Positions 18,861 to 27,002 of a stretch of DNA of 64,000 nucleotides are shown here, one piece after another. A model generated the notes under the pieces. The model was not told the origin of the DNA. It saw only the letters and a list, made by a program, of their open reading frames with translations, and made no database searches. This stretch comes from Sphingosinicella sp041916975 (lineage in GTDB: Bacteria > Pseudomonadota > Alphaproteobacteria > Sphingomonadales > Sphingomonadaceae), in NCBI RefSeq assembly GCF_041916975.1, contig NZ_JAYRYK010000001.1:3348001-3412000 (forward strand). The letters are read 5' to 3'. The translations under genes and the position numbers were made by a program. Positions within the stretch are counted from its first letter, which is position 1. The number at the start of each line of letters is the position of its first letter.

Positions 18861-19645
18861 TTGCAGACCTGCGCGCGGTCACCGCGCGTCCAGGTGATGC
18901 GGACGATCATCTGCTTCTTCTGGCCGAGCCGCAGCTCGGCCTGATCGAACAGCCTGTCGATGATGTAGAAGCGGCCGCGCATCCGGTAGTTGACGAGTGC
19001 GGGTGCCTGGTCCGGTCCGGTGATGAAGAACGGCGGCGCTTCACGCGTCGCGATCGTGTCAGGGAATTCCACATAGGTGCGCTGGCCGTCATCGAATGCC
19101 CGCACCGGGCGCCATGGCGGGGCGTCTCCGGAAATCGTGTAGCCGAAGCACAAGGTCCCGACGTCGAACGCCGGACGCACCGTCTCGGCGGCTTGCGGCC
19201 GCTCTGTCCCGGGTTTCCCCTTCACCGAAATGAGGGCGCCCGAAGGATAGGTCCATGACAGCGCGACTGCGGCGGCCGCGCCGCTCGTCAGCTGGAGATG
19301 ATAAGTCCGGCGGTCGGTCGTGACGACGAGATTGGTGGCGAGGCCCATTGATACGGGCTTCACAAGAATATGCGTTCGCCGCATGCCTTCCGAGCCGCTT
19401 TCGGTGTCGCCGATGATCCATCGGGCCGTGTCGCCGCTCGCAACGGCGATGAGGGTTTCGCCGGGCTCAAGGGCGATGTCGGTGATCGCCCCGGGGCTCG
19501 TCCGGACCCTGTAGACGCGCCCCTCGGCCCAGGGATGCACCTCAATGGCGTTCACGAACACGGGCGTCTCGGTGTTCGCGGAGGGGCCGGCCACGGCGGG
19601 GAAGGTGGCGCCAACGAGAAGGGCGGCGGGCAGGAAGTGGTTCAT
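18857..19645 (-). CDS. trbG: P-type conjugative transfer protein TrbG (VirB9-like)
   Basis: A 262-residue VirB9/CagX-family outer-membrane complex subunit. It begins with a Sec signal (MNHFLPAALLVGATFPAVAG). TrbG-type stretches HPWAEGRVYRVRTSPG and FGYTISGDAPPWRPVRAFDDG are clear. The start at 19645 overlaps the trbF stop; a much longer open frame to 20113 lies wholly over trbF and is rejected. Confidence 0.93.
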   Translation of the reverse strand: MNHFLPAALLVGATFPAVAGPSANTETPVFVNAIEVHPWAEGRVYRVRTSPGAITDIALEPGETLIAVASGDTARWIIGDTESGSEGMRRTHILVKPVSMGLATNLVVTTDRRTYHLQLTSGAAAAVALSWTYPSGALISVKGKPGTERPQAAETVRPAFDVGTLCFGYTISGDAPPWRPVRAFDDGQRTYVEFPDTIATREAPPFFITGPDQAPALVNYRMRGRFYIIDRLFDQAELRLGQKKQMIVRITWTRGDRAQVCK

Positions 19646-20406
19646 GGGCGATCGCTTTCGGCAGGAGGTTCTGGGTCGGGATCGAGAACAGCAGTCGGCG
19701 TCGGCCGCGTCCGGGGGGTCTCGCTCGCGTCGTATTCGCGGCTCCAGTCGATGCCCTCGACGTAGATGCCGAACGGATTGCGCCGCAGCGTCTCGATGTC
19801 GGGCGGGGGGCGTTCGGTGATCGACAGGATCGCGGTCCATCGCTCGGAGCCGTCTTCGATGCCGTTCGTGTACGTGCGTTCGCGCCACTTGATCTGGAAT
19901 GCGCGGTCGGACGCGCGGACCACGCTCGACACATCGACGGCGATGGTCCGCACGCCGAGATCGGCGAATGGATTTGTCGATCGGGCATGCGCGTGGAGGA
20001 ACGTCGTCGCCTGACCGGTCGCAAACCCGTAGGCCTCCATCCACGACCTGCGCATGAGCACCGGGTCGAGCGATTTCGCGCGGACGTTGGTGATGAACAG
20101 CGCGAGCGCCCATCCGATCTGGGGGTCGGTCGGCCGGGCCGTTTCCGCCGGCCCTACGGCCTGCGGCATACCGTGCCTGTCGACCTCGACGATGTAGGGC
20201 ACGACGCGGCTCTGTGCCGACTGCCAGAGGAGCCCGCCGCCGAGTGCGGCGGCGAGGCCAAGGCTGGCGAACGCCATAAGGCGCCAGTTCGCCGCCTGCG
20301 CGCGGGCTGAGCCGATACGGTCGTCCCAGACTTGCCCCGCCCGCTGGAACGGGGTTTCCGGTTCGGGTGTGCGTCCGTAGCGCTGCTGGGCGCGCCTAAA
20401 GATCAT
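19642..20406 (-). CDS. trbF: Conjugal transfer protein TrbF (VirB8-like)
   Basis: A 254-residue VirB8-type bitopic inner-membrane protein. After a charged N-terminus with FQRAGQVWDDRIGSARAQA it has one helix at about residues 42-60 and the periplasmic SRVVPYIVEVDRHG strand. The C-terminal tail is rich in Pro, Asp and Arg. It starts 19 bases after trbL and overlaps trbG. Confidence 0.93.
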   Translation of the reverse strand: MIFRRAQQRYGRTPEPETPFQRAGQVWDDRIGSARAQAANWRLMAFASLGLAAALGGGLLWQSAQSRVVPYIVEVDRHGMPQAVGPAETARPTDPQIGWALALFITNVRAKSLDPVLMRRSWMEAYGFATGQATTFLHAHARSTNPFADLGVRTIAVDVSSVVRASDRAFQIKWRERTYTNGIEDGSERWTAILSITERPPPDIETLRRNPFGIYVEGIDWSREYDASETPRTRPTPTAVLDPDPEPPAESDRP

Positions 20407-20425
20407 GATGTCTGAAGACGGTCAT

Positions 20426-21724
20426 TCAATCGTCCCTTTCCCTGATGTCGGGTGTAAGACTGCCGCCGGCGCGGTCGCCGTCGTGAAGTGCCTGGACGGC
20501 AATGTGTCGCCGGTGGCGCCGTGTCTGCTCGGCGCGGAGTGCCTGCGCCCAGCGCGGTGCGGGCTCGGCACTCGCACTTCCGGCCGTTTTTCCGCCGCCG
20601 GTGAGTGCGTGCCAGGCGGCGAGGCGGCCTTCGGAGACGGCGGTGCCGAGTCCGGCGGCGTTCGCCGCGCGGTGCCCGAGCGCATTTGCGGCAGCGCCGG
20701 CCATGGTCTTGAGGCCGGCGCCGATCGTTGGTTTTTCCGCGGTTTCGCGGCCGAGCGCATAGGCGGTATGGGCGGCCGCACCGATCGACGTTCCCGCGCG
20801 GACGGCACCGAGCGTTCCGGCTGCGGCCGCATGCGCCGTGCCGGCGAGCGCGCCGCCGGCAACGACGGTGCCGCCTGCAGCGCCTGCGACCGTGCCGATC
20901 GCGGCGCCGGCGCCCAGCTGTGGACCGCCCGACACGAGACCGGCTGCGATGCCGGGTCCGAAGATGCCGAGCCCGAAGAGTGCGAGGCTTGCAAGCACGA
21001 GACTCATGGCATCCTCGATCGTCGGTTCGCGTCCGGCGAATGCCGAGGTAAACTCAGCGAAGATGCCCGTGCCGATGCCGACGATCGTGCCGAGGACCAT
21101 GACCTTGATTCCGGACGCGACGACGTTTCCGAGAACGCGCTCGGCAAGGAACGCCGTGCGGTTCCAGAGCGCGAAGGGGACGAGCACGAATCCGGCGAGC
21201 GCGGTCAGCTTGAATTCGAGGATGGTGACGAACATCTGGACGGCGAGGATGAAGAAGGCCGCGAGCACGATCGCCCAGGCCAGCATGAGCACGGCGATCT
21301 GCAGGAAGTTGTCGAAGAAGCTCGCAAAGCCGAGGAGGTCGCTGACCTGCTCGAGGAGCGGCGCTGCGGCCTCGAAGCCGGTGCCGGCGAGGCGGCCGGG
21401 GCGGAGCAGGTCCGCCGCGCTGATCGATCCGCCGCCCGCGGTGAGGCCGAGCCCGGCGAAGGATTCAAAGATGATGCCGGCGAGTGTATCGAAATTGCCG
21501 AGGATGAAGGCGAAAGCGCCGACGTAAAGGATCTTGCGCAGAAGCTTGGCGATCACATCGTTCTCGCCGCCGAGTGCCCAGAACAGTCCGGCGAGCGTGA
21601 TGTCGATGCCGATGAGGACGCGCGTCAGGAACGCGACGTCACCGCCAAGAAGCCCGAATCCGCTATCGATGTAGAGGATGAAGGTTTCCAGGAACCGGTC
21701 GATGACATTGAGATCGTCCATCAT
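20426..21724 (-). CDS. trbL: P-type conjugative transfer protein TrbL (VirB6-like)
   Basis: A 432-residue polytopic inner-membrane protein of the secretion channel. Six or more hydrophobic segments fill residues 20-300; the rest is an Ala/Gly-rich, then basic, cytoplasmic tail. The start MMDDLNVIDRFLETF is typical. The frame is open for another 40 codons upstream, but that covers a strong inverted repeat and has no family similarity, so the ATG pair at 21721/21724 is chosen. Confidence 0.92.
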   Translation of the reverse strand: MMDDLNVIDRFLETFILYIDSGFGLLGGDVAFLTRVLIGIDITLAGLFWALGGENDVIAKLLRKILYVGAFAFILGNFDTLAGIIFESFAGLGLTAGGGSISAADLLRPGRLAGTGFEAAAPLLEQVSDLLGFASFFDNFLQIAVLMLAWAIVLAAFFILAVQMFVTILEFKLTALAGFVLVPFALWNRTAFLAERVLGNVVASGIKVMVLGTIVGIGTGIFAEFTSAFAGREPTIEDAMSLVLASLALFGLGIFGPGIAAGLVSGGPQLGAGAAIGTVAGAAGGTVVAGGALAGTAHAAAAGTLGAVRAGTSIGAAAHTAYALGRETAEKPTIGAGLKTMAGAAANALGHRAANAAGLGTAVSEGRLAAWHALTGGGKTAGSASAEPAPRWAQALRAEQTRRHRRHIAVQALHDGDRAGGSLTPDIRERDD

Positions 21725-21752
21725 AGCCTCTGGCAGGGCCCTGCAATTTGCC

Positions 21753-21794
21753 GCGGCGCTTCCCGCGCGATGCTGGAAAAACGGGAAGCGCCGC
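21753..21794. repeat. Stem-loop between trbJ and trbL
   Basis: A perfect 13-base inverted repeat (GCGGCGCTTCCCG and its complement) with a 16-base loop, between trbJ and trbL. There is no run of T after it on the minus strand, so it is not a standard terminator; it could slow or stabilise the transcript. trbK, which in related clusters sits here, was not found in the 131-base gap. Confidence 0.7.
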
Positions 21795-21855
21795 AGCGGG
21801 GCAGACGTCGGGCCGTTTCGGGTGGGACCCTGCTGCCTGCCCAAGCGAAAAATAT

Positions 21856-22596
21856 TCAGCGCGGCGTGTAGGCCTTGCCGTCGCCGAGGAAGCGCTGCGT
21901 CGCGGCGCGGGCTTCCGCCGCGGCCTGGTCTTCGCGCGCGCGCTCGAGCGAATCGCTGCGATATTGCGCGGCCGTCATCTGCTGCATCTGCAGTGCCTGC
22001 TTTGCGGCGAGGATCAGCAGCTGGTTTGTGGCCTGTGCGGCCTGAAGGCTGCCTTCGGCCGCGTCGCTGCGCGCGGCGATCTCGCTGAGCGTGCGGGCAT
22101 CCTCGCGGACCGATGCGACGATCTCGGACTGAAGCCGGACCGTGTCGCGGAAGGCCGCGCGGCTTGCCGCCATGCGGGCTTCGGCGCGGCGTAGCCGATC
22201 GCCGATCCCGCTATCGGGCAGATCATCGGGGAAAAGGGTGCGCATGGCGGCCTCGGCCTCTTCGATGCGGTAGCTGATCGCGCGGGCCTCGGACATCAGG
22301 CTGTCGATCGCGTCGAGGCGCGATTTGAGTGCAGCGAGTTCGGGAAAGTCGAAGGACGAAAGATTGCGCGCAAGGCCGACGAGCATCTTCGCCTCGTTCT
22401 GCAGCGACTGGATCTGATTGTTCACCTGCTGCAGCGTGCGCGCCGCGATGAGCAGATTCTGCGCGTAGTTGGTGGCGTCGAACACGGGAATGGCCATCGC
22501 CGGTTTTGAAAATAGCATGAGTGCGGGTGGAAGCGTGACGGCGCTCATTCCGATCGCGAATGCGAGCAGATGATGCCGGGTTTTGAGGACGGACAT
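21856..22596 (-). CDS. trbJ: P-type conjugative transfer protein TrbJ (VirB5-like)
   Basis: A 246-residue exported protein. A signal peptide ends near residue 35 (KPAMAIPVFDATNYAQN). The rest is helical and coiled-coil-like, with QQVNNQIQSLQNEAKML near residue 60, as expected for the minor pilus-tip/VirB5 class. It follows trbE by three bases. Confidence 0.93.
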   Translation of the reverse strand: MSVLKTRHHLLAFAIGMSAVTLPPALMLFSKPAMAIPVFDATNYAQNLLIAARTLQQVNNQIQSLQNEAKMLVGLARNLSSFDFPELAALKSRLDAIDSLMSEARAISYRIEEAEAAMRTLFPDDLPDSGIGDRLRRAEARMAASRAAFRDTVRLQSEIVASVREDARTLSEIAARSDAAEGSLQAAQATNQLLILAAKQALQMQQMTAAQYRSDSLERAREDQAAAEARAATQRFLGDGKAYTPR

Positions 22597-22599
22597 GGC

Positions 22600-25035
22600 T
22601 TACTCCTTCGTGGGTTTCGGAAAATCGGCGGCAAGTTCGGCGGCCCAGGCGAGGCCGCAAGACGCGAGGAAGCGGGCTGCAAAATCCGCGGTTCCGCCCT
22701 CCGCGAGCAGCGCATCGATCTTCGCCTGCGTTCTCGCGCCTGAAGCGCCGCAGAGCACGATGGCGATAGGCCCGAGGCCCAACTCGAACAGGCGGTTGCC
22801 GCGCGCGGACTGGAGGTAATAGTGCCGCTTGGGCACGGCCTGCGCGATGAGGTCGATCTGGCGTGCATTGAGCCCGAGCCGGGCATAGGCCTCGCGGGAT
22901 TGCGGTTCGGCGGCGCGATCGTTCGGCAGAAAGATGCGCTGCGGGCAGCTTTCGAGCACGGCGGGGGCGACCGGGCTTGCGATGATGTCGGCGAGGCTTT
23001 GCGTTGCGAAGACGACCGCGACATTACGCTTGCGCAGCACCTTCAGCCATTCGCGGATGCGCTGGCTGAACAGCGGATGGTCGAGGAAGAGCCAGGCCTC
23101 ATCGAGGACGAGGAGGGTGGGCCTGCCGTCGAAGCGGCTTTCGAGACGGTGGAAGAGATAGGTGAGAACGGCGCCGGCGGCGCCCGGCTCGCGCATCAGG
23201 GCTTCGGTCTCGAAGCCGTGTACGTCGGCGATCTCGAACGTGTCGGTGTCGGCATCGAGCAGGCTGCCCCACGCGCCGGCGAGCGTGTACGGGGTCAGCG
23301 CCGTGCGGAGCGCTGGAACGGCAAGCAGCAGGGCAAGCCCTGACAGGGTGCGTTGCTGCACGGGCGCCGAGGCCAGGCTGCCGAGCGCCGACCATACGGC
23401 ATCCTTGACCTCGGGGGTCAGCGCGAGGTTCTCCTGGAGAAGCAGGGCGTGAATCCAGTCGGCGGCCCAGCTTCGTTCGTCGGGCCTGTCGACATGCCGA
23501 AGCGGCTGAAGTGACGGCGGGTCGGTGCCGTCGCTTGCGAGACCGAGGGCATGATGTCTGCCGCCGCACGCCAGAACGGCGGCGCGCGCGGACAGGCCCT
23601 TGTCGAACATGAACACCTGGGCACCCGGATAGCGGCGGAACTGCAGCGCCATGAGGGCGAGCAACACGGATTTTCCGGCGCCGGTCGGGCCCACGACGAT
23701 CATGTGGCCGACGTCGCCGACATGGTTCGAAAGCCGGAAGGGGGTCGTGCCTTCCGTCCGCGCGATGAGGAGCACCGGGCCGCCGAGATGCGCGTTGCGT
23801 TCCGGACCCGCCCATGCGGTGGACAGCGGCATCAGGTGCGCAAGGTTGAGCGTGTGGACGAGCGGCTGGCGGACGTTCGCGTAGACATGGCCGGGCAGGG
23901 TTCCGAGCCACGCCTCGACGGCATTGACCGTCTCGCGGACGACCGTGAAGCCGAGATCGTGAAAGGTGCGTTCGGCGCGGCGGAGCCGCTCGGCTGCGAT
24001 CGCGGCATCGGGCGCGAGAATCGCGAACGTCGTGGTGAGATAGCCGAAGCCTGCGTGGTTGCCGCCCGCGACCTGCAGGGCGGCATCGACCTCGTCCGCC
24101 TTGTTGCCGGCATCGCTGTCGAGGAGCTGCGCGGGCGTGCTGTAGAGCACCTCGCGAAGCAGCGCCGTGAGCGACTTGCGCTTGTTGAACCATTGCCGGC
24201 GGAGGCGCGTCAGCGCCTTCACGGCGTCGGCCGTGTCCAGCGGAATGAACCGCGTCGACCACCGGTAGGGAAAGTCGAGCGTGTTCAGCGCGTCGAGAAT
24301 CGCGGGGTGGCTCACGTTGGGAAAGCCGGTCACGGTGAGCAGGCGGAGAGCGCTGCTGCCGAGCCTTGGCTCAAGGCCGCCAAGGAGCGGCGTGTCACAG
24401 AGCAGCGCATCGAGGTACATCGGCGTGTCGGGGACGGCGACGCCGTGGTGACGCTCCGAGACCGTACCGTGAAGATAGGTCAGCGTTTCGGCCGCGCCGA
24501 GCGGCCTTGCCATCGGCATGAACGCGGCGAGGAGATCGGACGCGCGATCGGTTGCAGTGACGAAGGATGCGAGCGCCGTGCGCCAGTCGCGCGCGGACTG
24601 CGGGTCAGGCCGGCTGAGGAGCCGGCGTCCTGCGCCGTCGGCAGCGTCCGCGGGGGGCATCCAGCAGAATGTCAGAAAATATCGGCTTTCGAACTGGGCA
24701 TCTTCGGCGAGGAAACTTGCGCGCCGCTCCGCGTCGACGAGCCACGAGGCCGCGTCCGGAAAGCGGCTCTCGGGATAGGTTTGCACGGTCCGGCGCTGCG
24801 CTTCGATGAACAGGGCCCAGCCGCTCCCGAACCGCCGGAGGACATTGTTGACGCGCGCGCAGGCGCTGACGAGTTCGGCTTCGGTCGAGGACTCGAGGTC
24901 CGGTCCGCGAAACGCGATCGTGCGCTGGAAGCTGCCGTCCTTGTTCAGCACCGCGCCGTCGCCGACGAGGGCTGCCCAGGGGAGGTGGTCGGCAAGTCGG
25001 TCGGCAGTGCGGCGGTATTCGCGGAGGTTCAGCAT
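22600..25035 (-). CDS. trbE: Conjugal transfer ATPase TrbE (VirB4-like)
   Basis: An 811-residue motor ATPase of the secretion channel. The N-terminal CagE/TrbE domain begins MLNLREYRRTADRLADHLPW; Walker A GPTGAGKS is at residues 449-456; Walker B LLVLDEAWLFLD is near residue 645. The longer frame to 25155 lies over trbD, so the ATG at 25035 is used; it overlaps trbD by seven bases. Full length. Confidence 0.96.
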   Translation of the reverse strand: MLNLREYRRTADRLADHLPWAALVGDGAVLNKDGSFQRTIAFRGPDLESSTEAELVSACARVNNVLRRFGSGWALFIEAQRRTVQTYPESRFPDAASWLVDAERRASFLAEDAQFESRYFLTFCWMPPADAADGAGRRLLSRPDPQSARDWRTALASFVTATDRASDLLAAFMPMARPLGAAETLTYLHGTVSERHHGVAVPDTPMYLDALLCDTPLLGGLEPRLGSSALRLLTVTGFPNVSHPAILDALNTLDFPYRWSTRFIPLDTADAVKALTRLRRQWFNKRKSLTALLREVLYSTPAQLLDSDAGNKADEVDAALQVAGGNHAGFGYLTTTFAILAPDAAIAAERLRRAERTFHDLGFTVVRETVNAVEAWLGTLPGHVYANVRQPLVHTLNLAHLMPLSTAWAGPERNAHLGGPVLLIARTEGTTPFRLSNHVGDVGHMIVVGPTGAGKSVLLALMALQFRRYPGAQVFMFDKGLSARAAVLACGGRHHALGLASDGTDPPSLQPLRHVDRPDERSWAADWIHALLLQENLALTPEVKDAVWSALGSLASAPVQQRTLSGLALLLAVPALRTALTPYTLAGAWGSLLDADTDTFEIADVHGFETEALMREPGAAGAVLTYLFHRLESRFDGRPTLLVLDEAWLFLDHPLFSQRIREWLKVLRKRNVAVVFATQSLADIIASPVAPAVLESCPQRIFLPNDRAAEPQSREAYARLGLNARQIDLIAQAVPKRHYYLQSARGNRLFELGLGPIAIVLCGASGARTQAKIDALLAEGGTADFAARFLASCGLAWAAELAADFPKPTKE

Positions 25036-25301
25036 GAAAGCCATGCCTTCTGACGGAGGTGGCGGAGCAGGATCGGCGCGAAATCGGGATCGCGACGCGC
25101 GGCGATGCAGAGCAGGCTGTGAGCGGTCGCCCAGAGACCCAGGCCCGCGATCCATTGCTGGAGGCCGAGCCCGACGGCGGCGGCAAGCGTGCCGCTGACG
25201 ATGGCGAGACCGCGCGGCGCGCCGGCGAGGAGCAGGGGCTGGGAAAGCGCGTCGTGGAGCGGCACCTCGAACCCCTCGATATGTCGGCCGGCCGCGATCA
25301 C
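25029..25301 (-). CDS. trbD: Conjugal transfer protein TrbD (VirB3-like)
   Basis: A 90-residue membrane protein with the VirB3/TrbD opening GFEVPLHDALSQPLLLAGAPR and two adjacent hydrophobic segments (about residues 24-60; the quoted stretch spans residues 9-29 in two parts, GFEVPLHDAL and SQPLLLAGAPR). The start is a GTG overlapping the trbC stop (GTGA). An extended frame to 25763 lies across trbC and trbB and is not real. Confidence 0.88.
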   Translation of the reverse strand: MIAAGRHIEGFEVPLHDALSQPLLLAGAPRGLAIVSGTLAAAVGLGLQQWIAGLGLWATAHSLLCIAARRDPDFAPILLRHLRQKAWLSC

Positions 25302-25621
25302 GGGATGAGCGCTCCGCCGCCGAAGCTGAAGAAGGAGAGGAAGAACGACGAGGCCGCGAATGCGATCGACAGGCCGAAGACGATCTGGATGAGGCGCCGG
25401 AAGCCGCCGCCGGTATCGCCGAACGCGAGCGTGAGGCCAGTGGCGATGATGATGATCACCGCGACGATCTTGGCGACGGGCCCCTGGATCGATTCGAGCA
25501 CCTGCTCGAGAGGTTCCTCCCAAGGCATGCCCGAGCCTGCGGCATGCGCGGCGGTAGAAACGAGCATGGCGCCGAGGCTCGCGGCCGCGCCGCGCAGGAT
25601 GGGTATCAGGGTCGGCTTCAT
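25298..25621 (-). CDS. trbC: Conjugal transfer pilin TrbC (VirB2-like)
   Basis: A 107-residue pilin precursor. A signal peptide ends near residue 28 (STAAHAAGSG). The mature part has two hydrophobic helices around IVAVIIIIATGLTLAFG and IQIVFGLSIAFAASSFF. The start ATG overlaps the trbB stop by four bases. Confidence 0.92.
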   Translation of the reverse strand: MKPTLIPILRGAAASLGAMLVSTAAHAAGSGMPWEEPLEQVLESIQGPVAKIVAVIIIIATGLTLAFGDTGGGFRRLIQIVFGLSIAFAASSFFLSFFSFGGGALIP

Positions 25622-26607
25622 TTGAGGTCTCCGTTGCAAGGGGGTGAGAGCAGTTCTTCGAGTGCATAGTCGCCGCTTGCCGTGAGGCCCTGGACGCGCG
25701 CGAGCGAGGTGAGGCGGCGCGCAGGGCCGCGGCCGCTGACAAATGCGATGATGTCGACGGCATCCGCGATCAGCCTGCGGGGCACCGCGGCGATGCATTC
25801 CTGGACGAGCTGCTCGAGCCGGTAGAGCGCGGCGCGGCTGCCGTTCGCGTGGACGGTGGCAAGCCCGCCCGGGTGGCCGGTGTTCCACGCCTTGAGGAGA
25901 TCGAGCGCTTCGCCCCCGCGGACTTCGCCGACGATGATCCGGTCGGGACGAAGCCGTAATGCCGAGCGCACGAGATCGGCCATGCTGACGGCACCGGTCC
26001 GGGTGCGGAGCGCCACGGTATCGCGCACGGGCGACTGGAGCTCGCGCGTGTCTTCGATGAGAATGACACGTTCGTGGCTCGCCGTCATCTCGGCGAGCAA
26101 TGCGTTCGCGAGCGTGGTCTTGCCCGACCCGGTGCCGCCGGCGATCAGGATGTTGCGGCGTTCGACGACGGCGAGGCTGAGGAGGCGCGCGGCGTCCGGC
26201 GTCATGATGCCGGCCTCGGCGTAGTCTGTGAGCTTCAGGTCCCGCACGGCGGGAACCCGGATCGCGAAGCAGGGAGCGGTTGCGACAGGGGGAAGCACAG
26301 CTTCGAAGCGTTCGCCCGCGCGCCCGTCCGCATGGACCGGCAGATCGGCGGAGAGGATAGGATGGTGCGGCGATGCTTCAACGTCGAGGTGTGCCGCGAC
26401 GAGCCGGATGATGCGTTCGGCCTGGACCGCATCGATGCGGTGGCTTGTCTCGCGAAGCGGTTCGCCGGAGCGTTCGATGCGCAGCACGCCGTCGGGATTG
26501 AGGAGGATGTCGGTGACCGCGGGATCGGCCAGAGCCGCCTCGATCTCCGGACCGAAGGCGGCCGCGAACATGGCGCGGCGCCGCGCAGCGATGCGATCGT
26601 CGATCAT
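25618..26607 (-). CDS. trbB: Conjugal transfer ATPase TrbB (VirB11-like)
   Basis: A 329-residue hexameric traffic ATPase. Walker A GGTGSGKTT is at residues 157-165, an Asp box follows in VILIEDTRELQ, Walker B-like RPDRIIVGEVRGGEA near residue 220, and a His box in GGLATVHANGS. The start overlaps the copG-like gene by four bases. Confidence 0.96.
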   Translation of the reverse strand: MIDDRIAARRRAMFAAAFGPEIEAALADPAVTDILLNPDGVLRIERSGEPLRETSHRIDAVQAERIIRLVAAHLDVEASPHHPILSADLPVHADGRAGERFEAVLPPVATAPCFAIRVPAVRDLKLTDYAEAGIMTPDAARLLSLAVVERRNILIAGGTGSGKTTLANALLAEMTASHERVILIEDTRELQSPVRDTVALRTRTGAVSMADLVRSALRLRPDRIIVGEVRGGEALDLLKAWNTGHPGGLATVHANGSRAALYRLEQLVQECIAAVPRRLIADAVDIIAFVSGRGPARRLTSLARVQGLTASGDYALEELLSPPCNGDLK

Positions 26608-27002
26608 CGGGCGGTGTCTCCGCTGCTGAAGGTGCGCTGACCGCTTGCGACGGCCCTTGCGACGCGAACGACGAAGCTTTCGAAGCGGGCGCGGGCGTCC
26701 GCACGGCCCGCATCGTCGTCGGCCGAGAGCGGTAGATGGACGGCGAGTTCGTAGCGGACGAGAAGCGCGAGGGTTTCCATGAGAATCTGGAGATCGCGTT
26801 CGATGCGCCCCAAGGCGAGGCTCATCCTGTCGAGCCGGGGACCGTAGCGGTCCTCGAAGGCGAGACGGCTCCGGCGGTCCAGCCAGTCGCCGAGCGCGGC
26901 GGCGAGGATTCCCGATTTGGTGGCGCCGGGCTGGCCTGCGAGTTGCTCGAAGCGGGTGCTGAGCGCTGCGTCGAGGAACAGCTGGTAGCGGACCTTGCTC
27001 AT
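26604..27002 (-). CDS. CopG-family ribbon-helix-helix regulator of the trb cluster
   Basis: A 132-residue protein found between traG and trbB in many such elements. The N-terminal 45 residues fit a ribbon-helix-helix fold (MSKVRYQLFLDAALSTRFEQ, then ATKSGILAAAL). The C-terminal part is helical and basic. It may regulate transfer genes or act at the relaxosome; neither is shown by the sequence. Overlaps both neighbours by four bases. Confidence 0.82.
   Translation of the reverse strand: MSKVRYQLFLDAALSTRFEQLAGQPGATKSGILAAALGDWLDRRSRLAFEDRYGPRLDRMSLALGRIERDLQILMETLALLVRYELAVHLPLSADDDAGRADARARFESFVVRVARAVASGQRTFSSGDTAR

Noticed and set aside
18857..20113. 418-residue extended version of TrbG
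   Set aside because: The extra N-terminus lies over trbF in another frame; the signal peptide begins at 19645.
20405..21871. 488-codon plus-strand open frame
   Set aside because: Antisense shadow of trbL; composition is unlike a folded protein.
23551..25053. 500-codon plus-strand open frame
   Set aside because: Antisense shadow of trbE.
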